A stretch of 64,000 bases of DNA, from positions 1-64,000 of the forward strand of contig PWEJ01000072.1 in NCBI GenBank assembly GCA_003553485.1, read 5' to 3'. The stretch is from Halanaerobiaceae bacterium. Lineage in GTDB: Bacteria > Bacillota > Halanaerobiia > Halanaerobiales > Halarsenatibacteraceae. This document shows positions 43,797 to 52,665 of the stretch, one piece after another. How positions within the stretch are numbered: position 1 is the first letter of the stretch; each line of letters begins with the position of its first letter. The position numbers were made by a program, and so were the translations under genes. Under the pieces are notes generated by a model that was given only the letters and a program-made list of their open reading frames with translations, had not been told where the DNA came from and ran no database searches.

Positions 43797-45404
43797 GTGT
43801 CATATCCTAAAGAGATGCAGGCTGCCATAAAAAAGGTGGCTGCAACTAGAAAGAGCCGCATGAACGAGACCTATCCCATGTTATCGCCTGAAGAAAAACA
43901 GGAACTTTTAAATAATTATCATCCTGATTATCGTGATGATGCCTTCCGTCAGGTGCAGGTGGGGGCCAATAAGGGAGAGAGTTTACCCCATGAAGTGGTG
44001 GATATAATCGAGGCCCGCAGTAGAATTGAACCAGCTGACTTTTCTCTAACAGCCGATAAAGAAGTGGATGTTTTGGTTATCGGCGGTGGTGGGGGAGGTT
44101 GTTCCGCTGCTCTAGTGGCAGCAGAAAAGGGAGCAGAGGTCTTGCAGGTCACCAAACTGCGCCTTGGCGATGCCAATACCATGATGGCCCAGGGTGGAAT
44201 TCAGATAGCCGATAAAGAGAATGACTCTCCAGCCATTCATTATCTAGATGTGATGGGTGGAGGAGGCTTTGTCAATAAGCCAGAGCTGGTAAAGGCTTTA
44301 GTAATGGATGCTCCTAAGGTCGGCAAGTGGCTGGAAGATTTGGGCTATATGTTTGATAAAGATGAAGAGGGTCGAATGGTGACCCGTCATGGAGGCGGAA
44401 CTTCTCGCAAGAGAATGCATTCAGCCCGGGATTACAGTGGAGCAGAGATAATGCGGACTTTACGTGACGAAGTGCAGAATAGAGGTATTGAATATATCGA
44501 ATTTCTTCCGGCTGTGGAGCTGTTGTTGGATGAACAGGAAAGGTGTCAGGGAGCTATCTTATATGACCTGGAGACTGAGGAATACATGGTAGTGAGGGCT
44601 AGGACTGTCATTCTGGCCACAGGAGGATTTGGTCGGATTCATGTTTCTGGTTTCCCCACCACCAACCACTATGGTGCTACTGCCGATGGTCTGGTTATGG
44701 CCTATCGTGCTGGTGCTAACCTTCTCTTCATGGACTCCACTCAGTTTCATCCCACAGGAGCTGCTTTTCCGGAACAGATTGTGGGCCTTTTAATCACAGA
44801 AAAGGTGAGAGGGCTGGGAGCTCAACTGGTTAACAATAAAGGAGAGCAGTTTGTCTATCCCTTAGAGACCAGAGATGCTGAAGCTTCAGCTATTATCCGG
44901 GAATGTGAAGGGCGGAATCTAGGAATTACTACCCCTACGGGCATGACCGGGGTCTGGCTTGATTCTCCAATGATCGATGAAATTCATGGTCCAGGGACTT
45001 TACAGAAGGAGTTGCCGGCCATGTACCGACAGTTTGACCGCTTTGATATTGATATTACCAAAGACCCAATGCTGATCTTCCCTACCCTCCACTATCAAAA
45101 TGGCGGTGTGGAGATAGACCAAAGGGGAGAGACTGCCATAGAAAACCTCTTTATTGCCGGGGAAACTTCTGGAGGTCTCCATGGTAAAAATCGCCTGATG
45201 GGCAACTCCCTACTGGATGTGCTGGTCTTTGGCCGCCGAGCCGGTAAAGCCGCTACGGAGAGAGCCCGGGAAGTAAGTTTTGGAGACAGTTTATCCTTAA
45301 AACATGTGGAGAGTTTTCATCAGCAATTAGCTGCTAAAGGTGTTGAGACCGAGAGGGTATCTCCGATGCTTTTACCTGATTATTCTAACTCTAATATATC
45401 CTAA
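43797..45404 (+). CDS. fumarate reductase/succinate dehydrogenase flavoprotein subunit
   Basis: A 535-aa FAD protein that interconverts fumarate and succinate. The dinucleotide loop VIGGGGGGCSAALVAAE lies near residue 91. Catalytic signatures of the family are all present: AQGGIQ near 127, RHGGGTSRKRMHS near 199, QFHPTG (substrate histidine) near 316, EKVRGLGA (catalytic arginine) near 334, LHYQNGGVEID near 430 and HGKNRLMGNS near 461. It is shorter than complex II SdhA (about 590), with a reduced C-terminus. The GTG start at 43797 follows GAGAGGTGAG. With HdrC next, it probably works as the active-site subunit of a soluble Hdr-linked complex. Confidence 0.93.
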   Translation: MSYPKEMQAAIKKVAATRKSRMNETYPMLSPEEKQELLNNYHPDYRDDAFRQVQVGANKGESLPHEVVDIIEARSRIEPADFSLTADKEVDVLVIGGGGGGCSAALVAAEKGAEVLQVTKLRLGDANTMMAQGGIQIADKENDSPAIHYLDVMGGGGFVNKPELVKALVMDAPKVGKWLEDLGYMFDKDEEGRMVTRHGGGTSRKRMHSARDYSGAEIMRTLRDEVQNRGIEYIEFLPAVELLLDEQERCQGAILYDLETEEYMVVRARTVILATGGFGRIHVSGFPTTNHYGATADGLVMAYRAGANLLFMDSTQFHPTGAAFPEQIVGLLITEKVRGLGAQLVNNKGEQFVYPLETRDAEASAIIRECEGRNLGITTPTGMTGVWLDSPMIDEIHGPGTLQKELPAMYRQFDRFDIDITKDPMLIFPTLHYQNGGVEIDQRGETAIENLFIAGETSGGLHGKNRLMGNSLLDVLVFGRRAGKAATERAREVSFGDSLSLKHVESFHQQLAAKGVETERVSPMLLPDYSNSNIS

Positions 45405-45425
45405 CCATAAATGAGGTGAAGACCA

Positions 45426-45827
45426 GTGAAAATTTCCCGGAAGCATATAAAGAGTGATTTTATCCACCGCATTGAAGAGATCAGCGGGGAGAAGATTTCG
45501 GCCTGTTATCAGTGTGGCAAATGCTCAGCTGGCTGTCCCATGGCCCAGGAGATGGAGGTGCTGCCTCATCAGGTGATCCGCTATTTACATCTGGGAGCTA
45601 AGGATAAAGCCCTTAAGTCAAAATCAATCTGGCTCTGTGCCTCCTGCCACTCCTGTTCCTCTCGCTGCCCGCAGTCCTTTGATTTAGCCAATATGATGGA
45701 GGCTCTGCGACTTATCACCCTGCGGGCTGGCAGGTTGCAGCTTAGACCGGAAGATATTGATACTGAATTGCTGGAAAAAGCTCCTCAGCAGGCCTTTGTC
45801 AGTGCCTTTCGTAAGTACTCTAATTAA
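45426..45827 (+). CDS. hdrC: heterodisulfide reductase subunit C-like protein
   Basis: A 133-aa ferredoxin-like protein with two cysteine clusters, CYQCGKCSAGCPM near residue 27 and CASCHSCSSRCPQ near residue 75. It contains no membrane helix. HdrC bridges HdrA and HdrB in Hdr complexes. Here it is separated from hdrBA and sits right after the fumarate reductase flavoprotein gene (21 bp), which physically ties the Hdr module to the reductase. The GTG start at 45426 follows TGAGGTGAAG. Confidence 0.92.
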   Translation: MKISRKHIKSDFIHRIEEISGEKISACYQCGKCSAGCPMAQEMEVLPHQVIRYLHLGAKDKALKSKSIWLCASCHSCSSRCPQSFDLANMMEALRLITLRAGRLQLRPEDIDTELLEKAPQQAFVSAFRKYSN

Positions 45828-45917
45828 GGATTGAAGTCTGACTTGCCTTCAGAGTTATTTTGCTTTATTATTATATGCAGTTGACCTTTAAATAAGGGAA
45901 AGGGTGATAGGCTTACT

Positions 45918-46763
45918 ATGCGTCAAGTCAAGGTTGCAACTATAACTGAAGAGGTTGCTCGCCTTTCTCAGGAGAGCAATTATTATCTGGATCAGGAATT
46001 AAAGGATTTTTTTATTCAGGCTAAGGAAGAAGAGGAATCCCCGACGGCCCAGGCTGTCTTTGCTCAGCTTTTGGAGAATGCCAGCATTGCTGGGGAAGAA
46101 GAGGTGCCTCTCTGTCAGGATACCGGCACCACCGTGGTCTTTGTCGAATTAGGCCAGGAAGTGCAACTGGTGGGAGGAAATTTAGAAGAGGCCATCAACG
46201 AAGGGGTCAGTCAGGGCTATACTCAGGGTTATCTGCGCAAATCGATGGTGGAGGACCCGGCAGGCAAGCGTAAGAATACCGGCGATAATACTCCCGCCAT
46301 TATCCATAGCAAAATAGTGCCTGGCGATAAGGTTAAATTGACAATAGCCCCCAAGGGGGGAGGCAGTGAAAACATGAGTCAGATCAAAATGCTGAAACCG
46401 GCTGATGGTGCTGCAGGAGTGAAAGACTTTGTAGTCAAAACAGTGGTGGAAGCAGGTCCCAACCCCTGCCCTCCGGTAATTGTTGGAGTAGGTATCGGCG
46501 GCAACTTTGAAAAGTCCGCTCTTCTGGCCAAGGAAGCACTTCTACTGCCCTTAAATAAAGAAGGTGTAGAGCGAGATATGCCTGAACTGGAGGATGAGAT
46601 TCTCAAGGAGATAAATAATAGCGGCGTCGGACCTCAGGGTTTTGGCGGACGGACCACGGCCCTGGCAGTAAATATTAAGACCCACCCCTGCCATATTGCT
46701 TCTCTACCGGTGGCCGTAAATATCAACTGTCATGCTGCTCGACATCGCAGTGTTGTTCTTTAA
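45918..46763 (+). CDS. fumA: class I fumarate hydratase, alpha subunit
   Basis: The N-terminal, iron-sulfur half of a two-subunit fumarase that hydrates fumarate to malate, 281 aa. The conserved LCQDTGTTVVFVELGQ lies near residue 60 and RKNTGDNTPAIIHSKIVPGD near residue 117. Other blocks are PKGGGSENMSQ and GIGGNFEKSALLAKEALL. The cysteines for the labile 4Fe-4S cluster are at about residues 61, 182 and 269. The related L-tartrate dehydratase alpha subunit cannot be fully excluded, but the sucCD and fumarate reductase neighbours favour fumarase. Confidence 0.93.
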   Translation: MRQVKVATITEEVARLSQESNYYLDQELKDFFIQAKEEEESPTAQAVFAQLLENASIAGEEEVPLCQDTGTTVVFVELGQEVQLVGGNLEEAINEGVSQGYTQGYLRKSMVEDPAGKRKNTGDNTPAIIHSKIVPGDKVKLTIAPKGGGSENMSQIKMLKPADGAAGVKDFVVKTVVEAGPNPCPPVIVGVGIGGNFEKSALLAKEALLLPLNKEGVERDMPELEDEILKEINNSGVGPQGFGGRTTALAVNIKTHPCHIASLPVAVNINCHAARHRSVVL

Positions 46764-46787
46764 TAGAAGAGAGGAGGTATAAATAAA

Positions 46788-47345
46788 ATGGCAAAGAAGA
46801 TATCCACTCCCTTAACTGAAGAAACCATAACAGGATTAAAAGCAGGAGATAAAGTCTTGCTCTCAGGGACAATTTATACTGCCCGGGATGCAGCTCATGA
46901 GAGGCTGGTTAAGCTGCTGGAATCCGGTGAAGAACTCCCCTTCGATTTAGCCGGAGCCGTTATCTATTACGTTGGTCCAGCTCCAGCTAAACCCGGTTAT
47001 GTCATCGGTCCTGCCGGCCCCACCACCAGTTACCGGATGGACCCTTACACACCGGCCATGTTAGAGGGTGGCTTGAAGGGAATGATAGGTAAAGGCTCAA
47101 GGTCTCGGGAAGTTAGAGATCTCTTGCAGGAGCATAAGGCTATTTACTTTGGGGCAGTGGGAGGAGCAGCTGCTCTTATCTCTTCAGCCATCAAAGAAGC
47201 AGAAGTGATTGCCTATGAAGATCTTGGCACCGAAGCAATCCGTCGCCTGCAGGTGAAGGATTTTCCCCTGGTAGTAGTCAATGATTGCAAAGGAGGAGAC
47301 CTCTATGAGCAGGGGCGAGAAAAATACCGTATCAGCAGTAACTGA
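46788..47345 (+). CDS. fumB: class I fumarate hydratase, beta subunit
   Basis: The C-terminal half of the split fumarase, 185 aa. It contains GDKVLLSGTIYTARDAAHERL near residue 19, VGPAPAKPGYVIGPAGPTTSYRMD near residue 62, IGKGSRS near residue 101 and FGAVGGAAALIS near residue 121. It follows the alpha gene by 24 bp with a strong GAGGAGGT ribosome site. Together they connect the fumarate/succinate step to malate and close the succinyl-CoA-to-malate segment coded by this cluster. Confidence 0.95.
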   Translation: MAKKISTPLTEETITGLKAGDKVLLSGTIYTARDAAHERLVKLLESGEELPFDLAGAVIYYVGPAPAKPGYVIGPAGPTTSYRMDPYTPAMLEGGLKGMIGKGSRSREVRDLLQEHKAIYFGAVGGAAALISSAIKEAEVIAYEDLGTEAIRRLQVKDFPLVVVNDCKGGDLYEQGREKYRISSN

Positions 47346-47365
47346 GGCCATGATTTGATCCTGGT

Positions 47366-47394
47366 TTGTCACCAGCCCTAAAACATAGTATAAT
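47366..47394 (+). promoter_or_regulatory. strong sigma-A-type promoter for cobS
   Basis: TTGTCA (47366-47371), an exact 17-bp spacer and a perfect TATAAT (47389-47394). It lies 60 bp before the cobS start. No cobalamin riboswitch is recognisable in the 5' leader. Confidence 0.8.
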
Positions 47395-47453
47395 GGAGTA
47401 CGGGATTATTAGTTCTGATAATAATATATTTTTATAAGGAAGTTGATAAGTCG

Positions 47454-48224
47454 ATGGTGAAGCAACCCTTACAGGCTTTTGCCTTTGCTCTGAGTTTTTT
47501 AACCAGGATTCCTGTACCAGGAGAGATTGATTATAATGAAGAACTGCCACTGCGCTCCACCGTTTTCTTTCCGCTGGTGGGACTGATTCTGGGAATTTTA
47601 TTAGTGGTTTTAGATCGTTTATTTCGTTTTCTGCTTCCTCTGCCAGTGGCGGCCATACTGCTTTTAATCAGTTATGTCTATTTAACTGGTGCCCTCCATC
47701 TTGATGGACTTTTGGATACCATGGATGGTTTTTTCAGTGGCAAAAGCGGTCAGGAGATGGAGGAAATTATGAGGGACAGCGTTAATGGCTCCTTTGCCAG
47801 TATAACCGCTGTTCTTTATCTATTATTAAAGTTTACTTTTTTCTGGCAGTTAGAACCTGGCCTGCGGCTCCCGGGACTGCTTTTTTTTCCTGTGTTAAGC
47901 AGGTTCTTTATGAATGTAGTCATGTACCGTTCGCCCATTGCTGAAGGCAGTAGCCTCGGCAAAATTTTTGGTTCAGATTATCCTCGGGTCTATCTTTTAT
48001 TAGCAGCGGTGGTCCCTGTATTGCTGGCCGGCATCATATCGCTGGCAGCTTTGCTACCCCGTTATGTTCTTCTGGCCCAGTTTTTAGCAGGGCTACTGAC
48101 TCTTTATCTTATCTCTAAGGTAATAATCCGACGATTAAAGGGGCTGACCGGTGATGTTTATGGCATGATCAATGAAGTAACTGAAGCTGTTATATTGCTT
48201 ATTTTACTTATCTATCAGGGGTGA
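47454..48224 (+). CDS. cobS: adenosylcobinamide-GDP ribazoletransferase (cobalamin 5'-phosphate synthase)
   Basis: An inner-membrane enzyme of 256 aa that joins alpha-ribazole to adenosylcobinamide-GDP, the last assembly step of cobalamin. It begins FAFALSFLTRIPVP and carries the family motif GALHLDGLLDTMDGFFSG near residue 80, then several hydrophobic helices. The ATG follows AAGGAAG. It is followed by a CobC-like phosphatase 4 bp later. Cobalamin made or salvaged here would serve the corrinoid protein at 7498. Other cobalamin genes are not in the window. Confidence 0.95.
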   Translation: MVKQPLQAFAFALSFLTRIPVPGEIDYNEELPLRSTVFFPLVGLILGILLVVLDRLFRFLLPLPVAAILLLISYVYLTGALHLDGLLDTMDGFFSGKSGQEMEEIMRDSVNGSFASITAVLYLLLKFTFFWQLEPGLRLPGLLFFPVLSRFFMNVVMYRSPIAEGSSLGKIFGSDYPRVYLLLAAVVPVLLAGIISLAALLPRYVLLAQFLAGLLTLYLISKVIIRRLKGLTGDVYGMINEVTEAVILLILLIYQG

Positions 48225-48228
48225 TAAT

Positions 48229-48834
48229 GTGGAAAGAGAATTGATTTTTTTACGTCATGGAGAGACAGAGTGGAACCGGCAGAAGAAATATCAGGGATCA
48301 TTAAATATTGGCCTCAATGAAAAGGGACGAGATCAGGCCAAAAAAGCGGCTAAGATGCTAGAAAATCAGAAGATAGATTTAATATTTAGCAGTGACTTAG
48401 ACCGGGCCAGTGATACGGCTTCAATCATCGGCAAACGCCTGGGATTGAAGGTGCAGAAAAAGGAACAGCTGCGGGAGATGGATTTTGGTGATTGGGAAGG
48501 CAAAGATTATCTCACTATAAGGAAAGAGCAACCGGAGAGTTTTGATAATTGGCTGGATGATCCCAATGAAAATCCCCCACCTGGAGGAGAGCGTCTGGAA
48601 GATTTTCGCGACCGGGTGGTAACGGCCTGCAAGGAAATATTATCTGTACCAGCAGAAAGCGTGCTGGTGGTCTGTCATGGTGGAGTCATAATGGTCTATT
48701 TAACCCATATCCTGGGCATGGACCTTAAGGATTACCGCAAATTAAGCGTCACCAATACCGGATTTACCAGGGTTATGTATTATGATCGCCATCCGGTTTT
48801 AAGCACCTTTAACTGCACAGCCCATCTTGATTGA
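48229..48834 (+). CDS. cobC: histidine phosphatase family protein, probable alpha-ribazole phosphatase
   Basis: A 201-aa member of the phosphoglycerate mutase-like superfamily. The phosphohistidine motif LRHGETEWNRQKKYQG begins near residue 7, with E-L-R-E-M-D-F-G near residue 82 and the second catalytic histidine in VVCHGGVIM near residue 144. Sequence alone does not separate CobC from other small phosphatases. The 4-bp spacing from cobS makes alpha-ribazole-5'-phosphate phosphatase the best call. It starts at GTG 48229. Confidence 0.85.
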   Translation: MERELIFLRHGETEWNRQKKYQGSLNIGLNEKGRDQAKKAAKMLENQKIDLIFSSDLDRASDTASIIGKRLGLKVQKKEQLREMDFGDWEGKDYLTIRKEQPESFDNWLDDPNENPPPGGERLEDFRDRVVTACKEILSVPAESVLVVCHGGVIMVYLTHILGMDLKDYRKLSVTNTGFTRVMYYDRHPVLSTFNCTAHLD

Positions 48835-48869
48835 TTTACCCTGTTTAAAAGCAGGAAGGATTTCCGGGG

Positions 48870-50636
48870 TTGATTATTGTGGAAAATATTAAAAGAATTT
48901 ATCAATACGTGAAGCCTTACCGTCGGCGATTCTGGCTGGCTATTTTATGTATGATCATTCATGCCTTCCTAACAGTTTTCTTTGTCCGGGTTTTCCAGGA
49001 GTTGCTGGAGGCTATCATAGCTGATATCACGGTAGAAGAGGGAGGGCTGGTTATTCTCTCAGCCATTGCTGGCGGTTTGATATTGATTTACTTTTTAAAG
49101 GGTTTTATTTATTACGGGCAAAAATATTTAAGCAAGTATGTTTCTCATAAGGTGATGAGGGACCTGCGCCGTGATTTATTTGCTCATCTGCAGAACCTCT
49201 CATTGAGTTTTTATAATACCAATAAGACCGGAGAGATAATATCCCGGCTGACCAATGATGTTAAAGTCCTGGAGGGGGCAATTGTCAGGGGCTCGGTTTC
49301 TCTGGTATATGAGTCACTAACAGTTTTAGGCGGTTTTATCTATCTATTATATTTGAATTTTCGTCTGACTCTTTTTCTTCTGGTCATTATACCTATTATC
49401 GCCTTCATCGTGGTAAAATTCAACAAGAAAATACGCCACAAGAGCAAAGAGGTGCAGAGTAAAATAGCCGATGTCTCTGATGTGATCCAGGAGACGATAT
49501 CTGCTATCAGAGTGGTGAAATCCTTTGGCCGGGAGAATTATGAACAGGACCGTTTTTCAGCAGAGAATCAGGCCAATTTTCGGGCCACCGTGAAAAACTC
49601 CCAGTACAAGGCGGCTTTAAGCCCCCTGGTTGAATTCACCGCTGCCCTGGGTTTTACCCTGGTGCTCTGGTTTGGCGGCCTGGAAGTTATGCGGGGAACG
49701 ATGAGACCGGCTGAACTCATCGCCTTTTTTACCATGCTGATAACCATGGGAGGTCCTCTAAGATCAGTGACCAAGGTCAATGCCACCCTGCAGACGGCTC
49801 TGGCGGCAGCAGAGCGAATATTTGCCACTTTAGACTACGATCAAATCATCAAATCTCCCCCTGAAGCAGTTGAGTTAAAGGAAGTACAGGGGCAGGTTAC
49901 CTTTGCCGGGGTCAGCTTTGCTTATAACGACAAGGAGGAAGTGCTGAGCAATATCAACCTGGAGGTTGAACCAGGAGAAGCAGTGGCACTAGTCGGCCCC
50001 AGTGGGGCAGGTAAATCCACCCTGGTCGATCTCATTCCCCGTTTTTATGATCCTGTAGCCGGAGAGGTTTTAGTCGATGGTCAGGATATTAAAACCCTTG
50101 AGCTCACCAGTTTGCGGGAAAATATTGGCATAGTACCCCAGGAGACGGTGTTATTCTCCGGTACTATTCGAGAAAATATCGCCTATGGTAATTTAACAGC
50201 CGGGGAAGAAAAAATAAGGGCAGCGGCTAAGGCCAGCAATTCCCATGAGTTTATCTCTGAGTTCCCGGCCGGTTATGACACTGAGATTGGGGAACGAGGT
50301 GTGGGGTTGTCAGGAGGCCAAAAACAGCGGATTGCCATTGCTCGAGCCCTTTTAAAGGAACCGGCTATTCTTATTTTTGATGAAGCCACCTCTTCCCTGG
50401 ATGCAAAATCCGAGGAGCTGGTCCAGCAGGCTCTGCAGAATTTGATGCAAGATCGTACAACCTTTATTATTGCCCATCGTCTGCGGACTATTATCAATGC
50501 CGACCGAATTATAGTTATGGACCAGGGAGAAATTGTGGAGCAGGGAGACCATGAGAGCCTATTAGAGCGCGGTGGGCTCTATTCTAAACTCTACCAGCAT
50601 CAATATCAGGGAAACTCGCTGGGAGTCAAGGCTTAA
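48870..50636 (+). CDS. msbA: ABC exporter, MsbA-type lipid A flippase
   Basis: A half-size exporter of 588 aa with six transmembrane helices (residues 15-310) and an ATPase domain. Walker A is GPSGAGKST near residue 378, the signature is LSGGQKQR near 480 and Walker B is ILIFDEATSSLD near 501. The family also includes drug exporters, but its position as the first gene of the lpxK-kds-waaA operon makes lipid A-core flipping across the inner membrane the likely role. It starts at TTG 48870 behind AGGAAGGA. Confidence 0.88.
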   Translation: MIIVENIKRIYQYVKPYRRRFWLAILCMIIHAFLTVFFVRVFQELLEAIIADITVEEGGLVILSAIAGGLILIYFLKGFIYYGQKYLSKYVSHKVMRDLRRDLFAHLQNLSLSFYNTNKTGEIISRLTNDVKVLEGAIVRGSVSLVYESLTVLGGFIYLLYLNFRLTLFLLVIIPIIAFIVVKFNKKIRHKSKEVQSKIADVSDVIQETISAIRVVKSFGRENYEQDRFSAENQANFRATVKNSQYKAALSPLVEFTAALGFTLVLWFGGLEVMRGTMRPAELIAFFTMLITMGGPLRSVTKVNATLQTALAAAERIFATLDYDQIIKSPPEAVELKEVQGQVTFAGVSFAYNDKEEVLSNINLEVEPGEAVALVGPSGAGKSTLVDLIPRFYDPVAGEVLVDGQDIKTLELTSLRENIGIVPQETVLFSGTIRENIAYGNLTAGEEKIRAAAKASNSHEFISEFPAGYDTEIGERGVGLSGGQKQRIAIARALLKEPAILIFDEATSSLDAKSEELVQQALQNLMQDRTTFIIAHRLRTIINADRIIVMDQGEIVEQGDHESLLERGGLYSKLYQHQYQGNSLGVKA

Positions 50637-50672
50637 TCTTTGGTAGTGGCAGGAGAGATGGTGAAATAATCT

Positions 50673-51827
50673 ATGGATGATTTTTTTGTCAAAACAAAAA
50701 ATTATCTATTAAAAATAATCAGTGAAGATAAAAAAGGAGTTCTTCCCTTTGTTATCAAGACTGTACTATATTTTTTAGCTTTGTTATTTTATCTGGCAGT
50801 TAGGTTTAGAAATGCGTTGTTTGACTGGGGGATAAAAAAGAAAACCACCCTGGACTCTAAGGTCATCAGCCTGGGCAATATTACCACCGGTGGCACCGGA
50901 AAGACACCGGCTACAGCCAGTTTAGCAGAATATTTTCAGAAGCAGAAGAAAAAAGTAGTGGTAGTTAGCAGGGGATATCACGGTGAGAATCAACGACCCC
51001 TTATAGTCTCCGATGGTGAGAACATGATGGTTGGAGCAGGCCTGGCCGGTGATGAAGCCTACATGCTGGCTCGCAAGCTGGAGAATGTACCGGTGGTAAT
51101 TTGCCGTGATAAGACCAGGGCGGCTCTTTTTGCCGAGCAGGAATTTGCTCCTGATGTAATCCTGCTCGATGATGGTTTTCAACATCGGAGTGTGGCTCGG
51201 GATTTTGATTTAGTATTAATTGATGCCACTCAGCCCTTTGGTCATGGATATATGCTGCCCCGGGGATTGCTGCGGGAACCCCTTACCTCTTTAAAGAGAG
51301 CTGATGGTGTGGTGATAACCAGAAGTGATCTTGTTTCCCCGGCCCGACTCAGTTCCATAACGGCCCGGGTGAAAAAATATTTCCGCGGCGATTTTATTTA
51401 TTTAGCCCATCACGCTCCCTTCGGTCTGCAGTCCTTTGCCGGCAAGCGTTACGACCTTTCTTTGCTGGCAGATAGTAAGGTGGTCTCCTTTAGCGGTCTG
51501 GCCAATTCTTCAGGCTTTACTGGCACTTTAGAGAATTTAGGAGCGGAAATTATCAAACACTTTGATTTTCCTGACCACCATAACTATTCCCGGGAGCATA
51601 TGAAAGAAATAGTGGAATTTTTTCTGGCAAAACAAGATATCGATTTTCTCATCACCACCAGAAAAGATATGGTTAAGTTTGGAGAGGATATAGTAGATTT
51701 TCTCAAGATAAAAAAAATAGATCCTATCAGATTAGAAATAAAAATGGTGTTTAACAATCATTTTCCCGGCAGTCAGCCCTTTGCTGATAGGCTGGCAGCT
51801 TCTATTTGGGAAGAGGAGGTGGATTAG
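50673..51827 (+). CDS. lpxK: tetraacyldisaccharide 4'-kinase
   Basis: Phosphorylates the lipid A disaccharide at the 4' position on the cytoplasmic face of the inner membrane. It is 384 aa with an N-terminal membrane helix (residues 25-45), the P-loop-like [20 protein letters not shown] near residue 70, VVSRGYHG near residue 94 and [20 protein letters not shown] near residue 168. The C-terminus has [10 protein letters not shown]. It lies in the LPS operon directly before kdsB. Firm family assignment. Confidence 0.95.
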   Translation: MDDFFVKTKNYLLKIISEDKKGVLPFVIKTVLYFLALLFYLAVRFRNALFDWGIKKKTTLDSKVISLGNITTGGTGKTPATASLAEYFQKQKKKVVVVSRGYHGENQRPLIVSDGENMMVGAGLAGDEAYMLARKLENVPVVICRDKTRAALFAEQEFAPDVILLDDGFQHRSVARDFDLVLIDATQPFGHGYMLPRGLLREPLTSLKRADGVVITRSDLVSPARLSSITARVKKYFRGDFIYLAHHAPFGLQSFAGKRYDLSLLADSKVVSFSGLANSSGFTGTLENLGAEIIKHFDFPDHHNYSREHMKEIVEFFLAKQDIDFLITTRKDMVKFGEDIVDFLKIKKIDPIRLEIKMVFNNHFPGSQPFADRLAASIWEEEVD

Positions 51828-51829
51828 CT

Positions 51830-52594
51830 GTGAAGGTTGCTGCAATTATCCCTGCTCGTTATGGCTCCAGCCGCTTTCCTGGGAAACCTCTGGCTGAGAT
51901 TGCAGGAAAGACCATGATAGCTCGAGTATATGAGCAGGTTGAGAAAGCCCGGCTGCCTGAGTTAACGCTGGTAGCTACCGATGATGAAAGAATAGCTGCT
52001 TAGATTGCAAATATCGGCGGAGAAGCTATGATGACCTCTCCAGAGCATAAAACCGGCACCGATAGATTGGCGGAGGCAGCTCAAAATCTGTCGGCTGAGA
52101 TTATAGTTAATATCCAGGGAGATGAACCCCTTATCAGGCCGGCGATGGTAGATGAGGCAGTTAAGACCTTGCAAAGAGATGAAGCGATTGCTCTGGCCAC
52201 TTTAGCAGCCCCGGTTGGCCCTGAAATAGGTCCAGATCCCAATCGGGTAAAGGTGGTTTTAGATAACAGCAATAGGGCTCTTTATTTTTCCCGGGCAGCT
52301 ATACCAGCCACCCCTGGTGCTCTGGATAGCTCTCAGGACAATAATTCTACCGCTAAAAAGGGAAGATTTTTACTACATATTGGCCTCTATGCCTACCGGC
52401 AAAAGTTTCTGCAGAAGTTTACCGAGTTAGCTCCTACCCCCTTAGAACAACGGGAGTCCCTGGAACAATTGCGAGCCCTGGAGAATGGCTATCAGATTGG
52501 AGTCAGCCTCTGTGAATATCATGGCCCTGGTGTTGACTGTCCTGAAGATATTCCCCTGGTGGAAGAAAAGTTAACTGTCAGCAAAAATAAATAG
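51830..52594 (+). pseudogene. kdsB: 3-deoxy-manno-octulosonate cytidylyltransferase interrupted by an in-frame TAG
   Basis: KdsB activates Kdo as CMP-Kdo. The reading frame from GTG 51830 (behind AAGAGGAGG) gives [19 protein letters not shown], then an amber TAG at codon 58 (52001-52003). It continues in the same frame through GGEAMMTSPEHKTGTDRLAE and VNIQGDEPLI to a normal end at 254 residues, the family length (about 250). Nothing else is damaged, so this is a single nonsense change (for example CAG to TAG), an assembly error or a suppressed codon. A restart at ATG 52028 would lack the nucleotide-binding N-terminus. All partners kdsA, kdsD and waaA are intact. Confidence 0.88.
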
Positions 52595-52665
52595 CAACAT
52601 TTTAAAGTCAAGGTATAATAAGCAAGAGTAAATTTTTATAACCCTACAGGAGGTGGAGAAAGCAG

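Noticed and set aside
52001-52003. TAG in kdsB as a pyrrolysine codon (some Halanaerobiales use pyrrolysine)
   Set aside because: TAG is an ordinary stop for many genes in this window (for example those ending at 6238, 25858, 29079, 30451, 41398, 41877, 51827 and 54491), and KdsB is not a pyrrolysine protein family. Read-through by a dedicated codon is unlikely.
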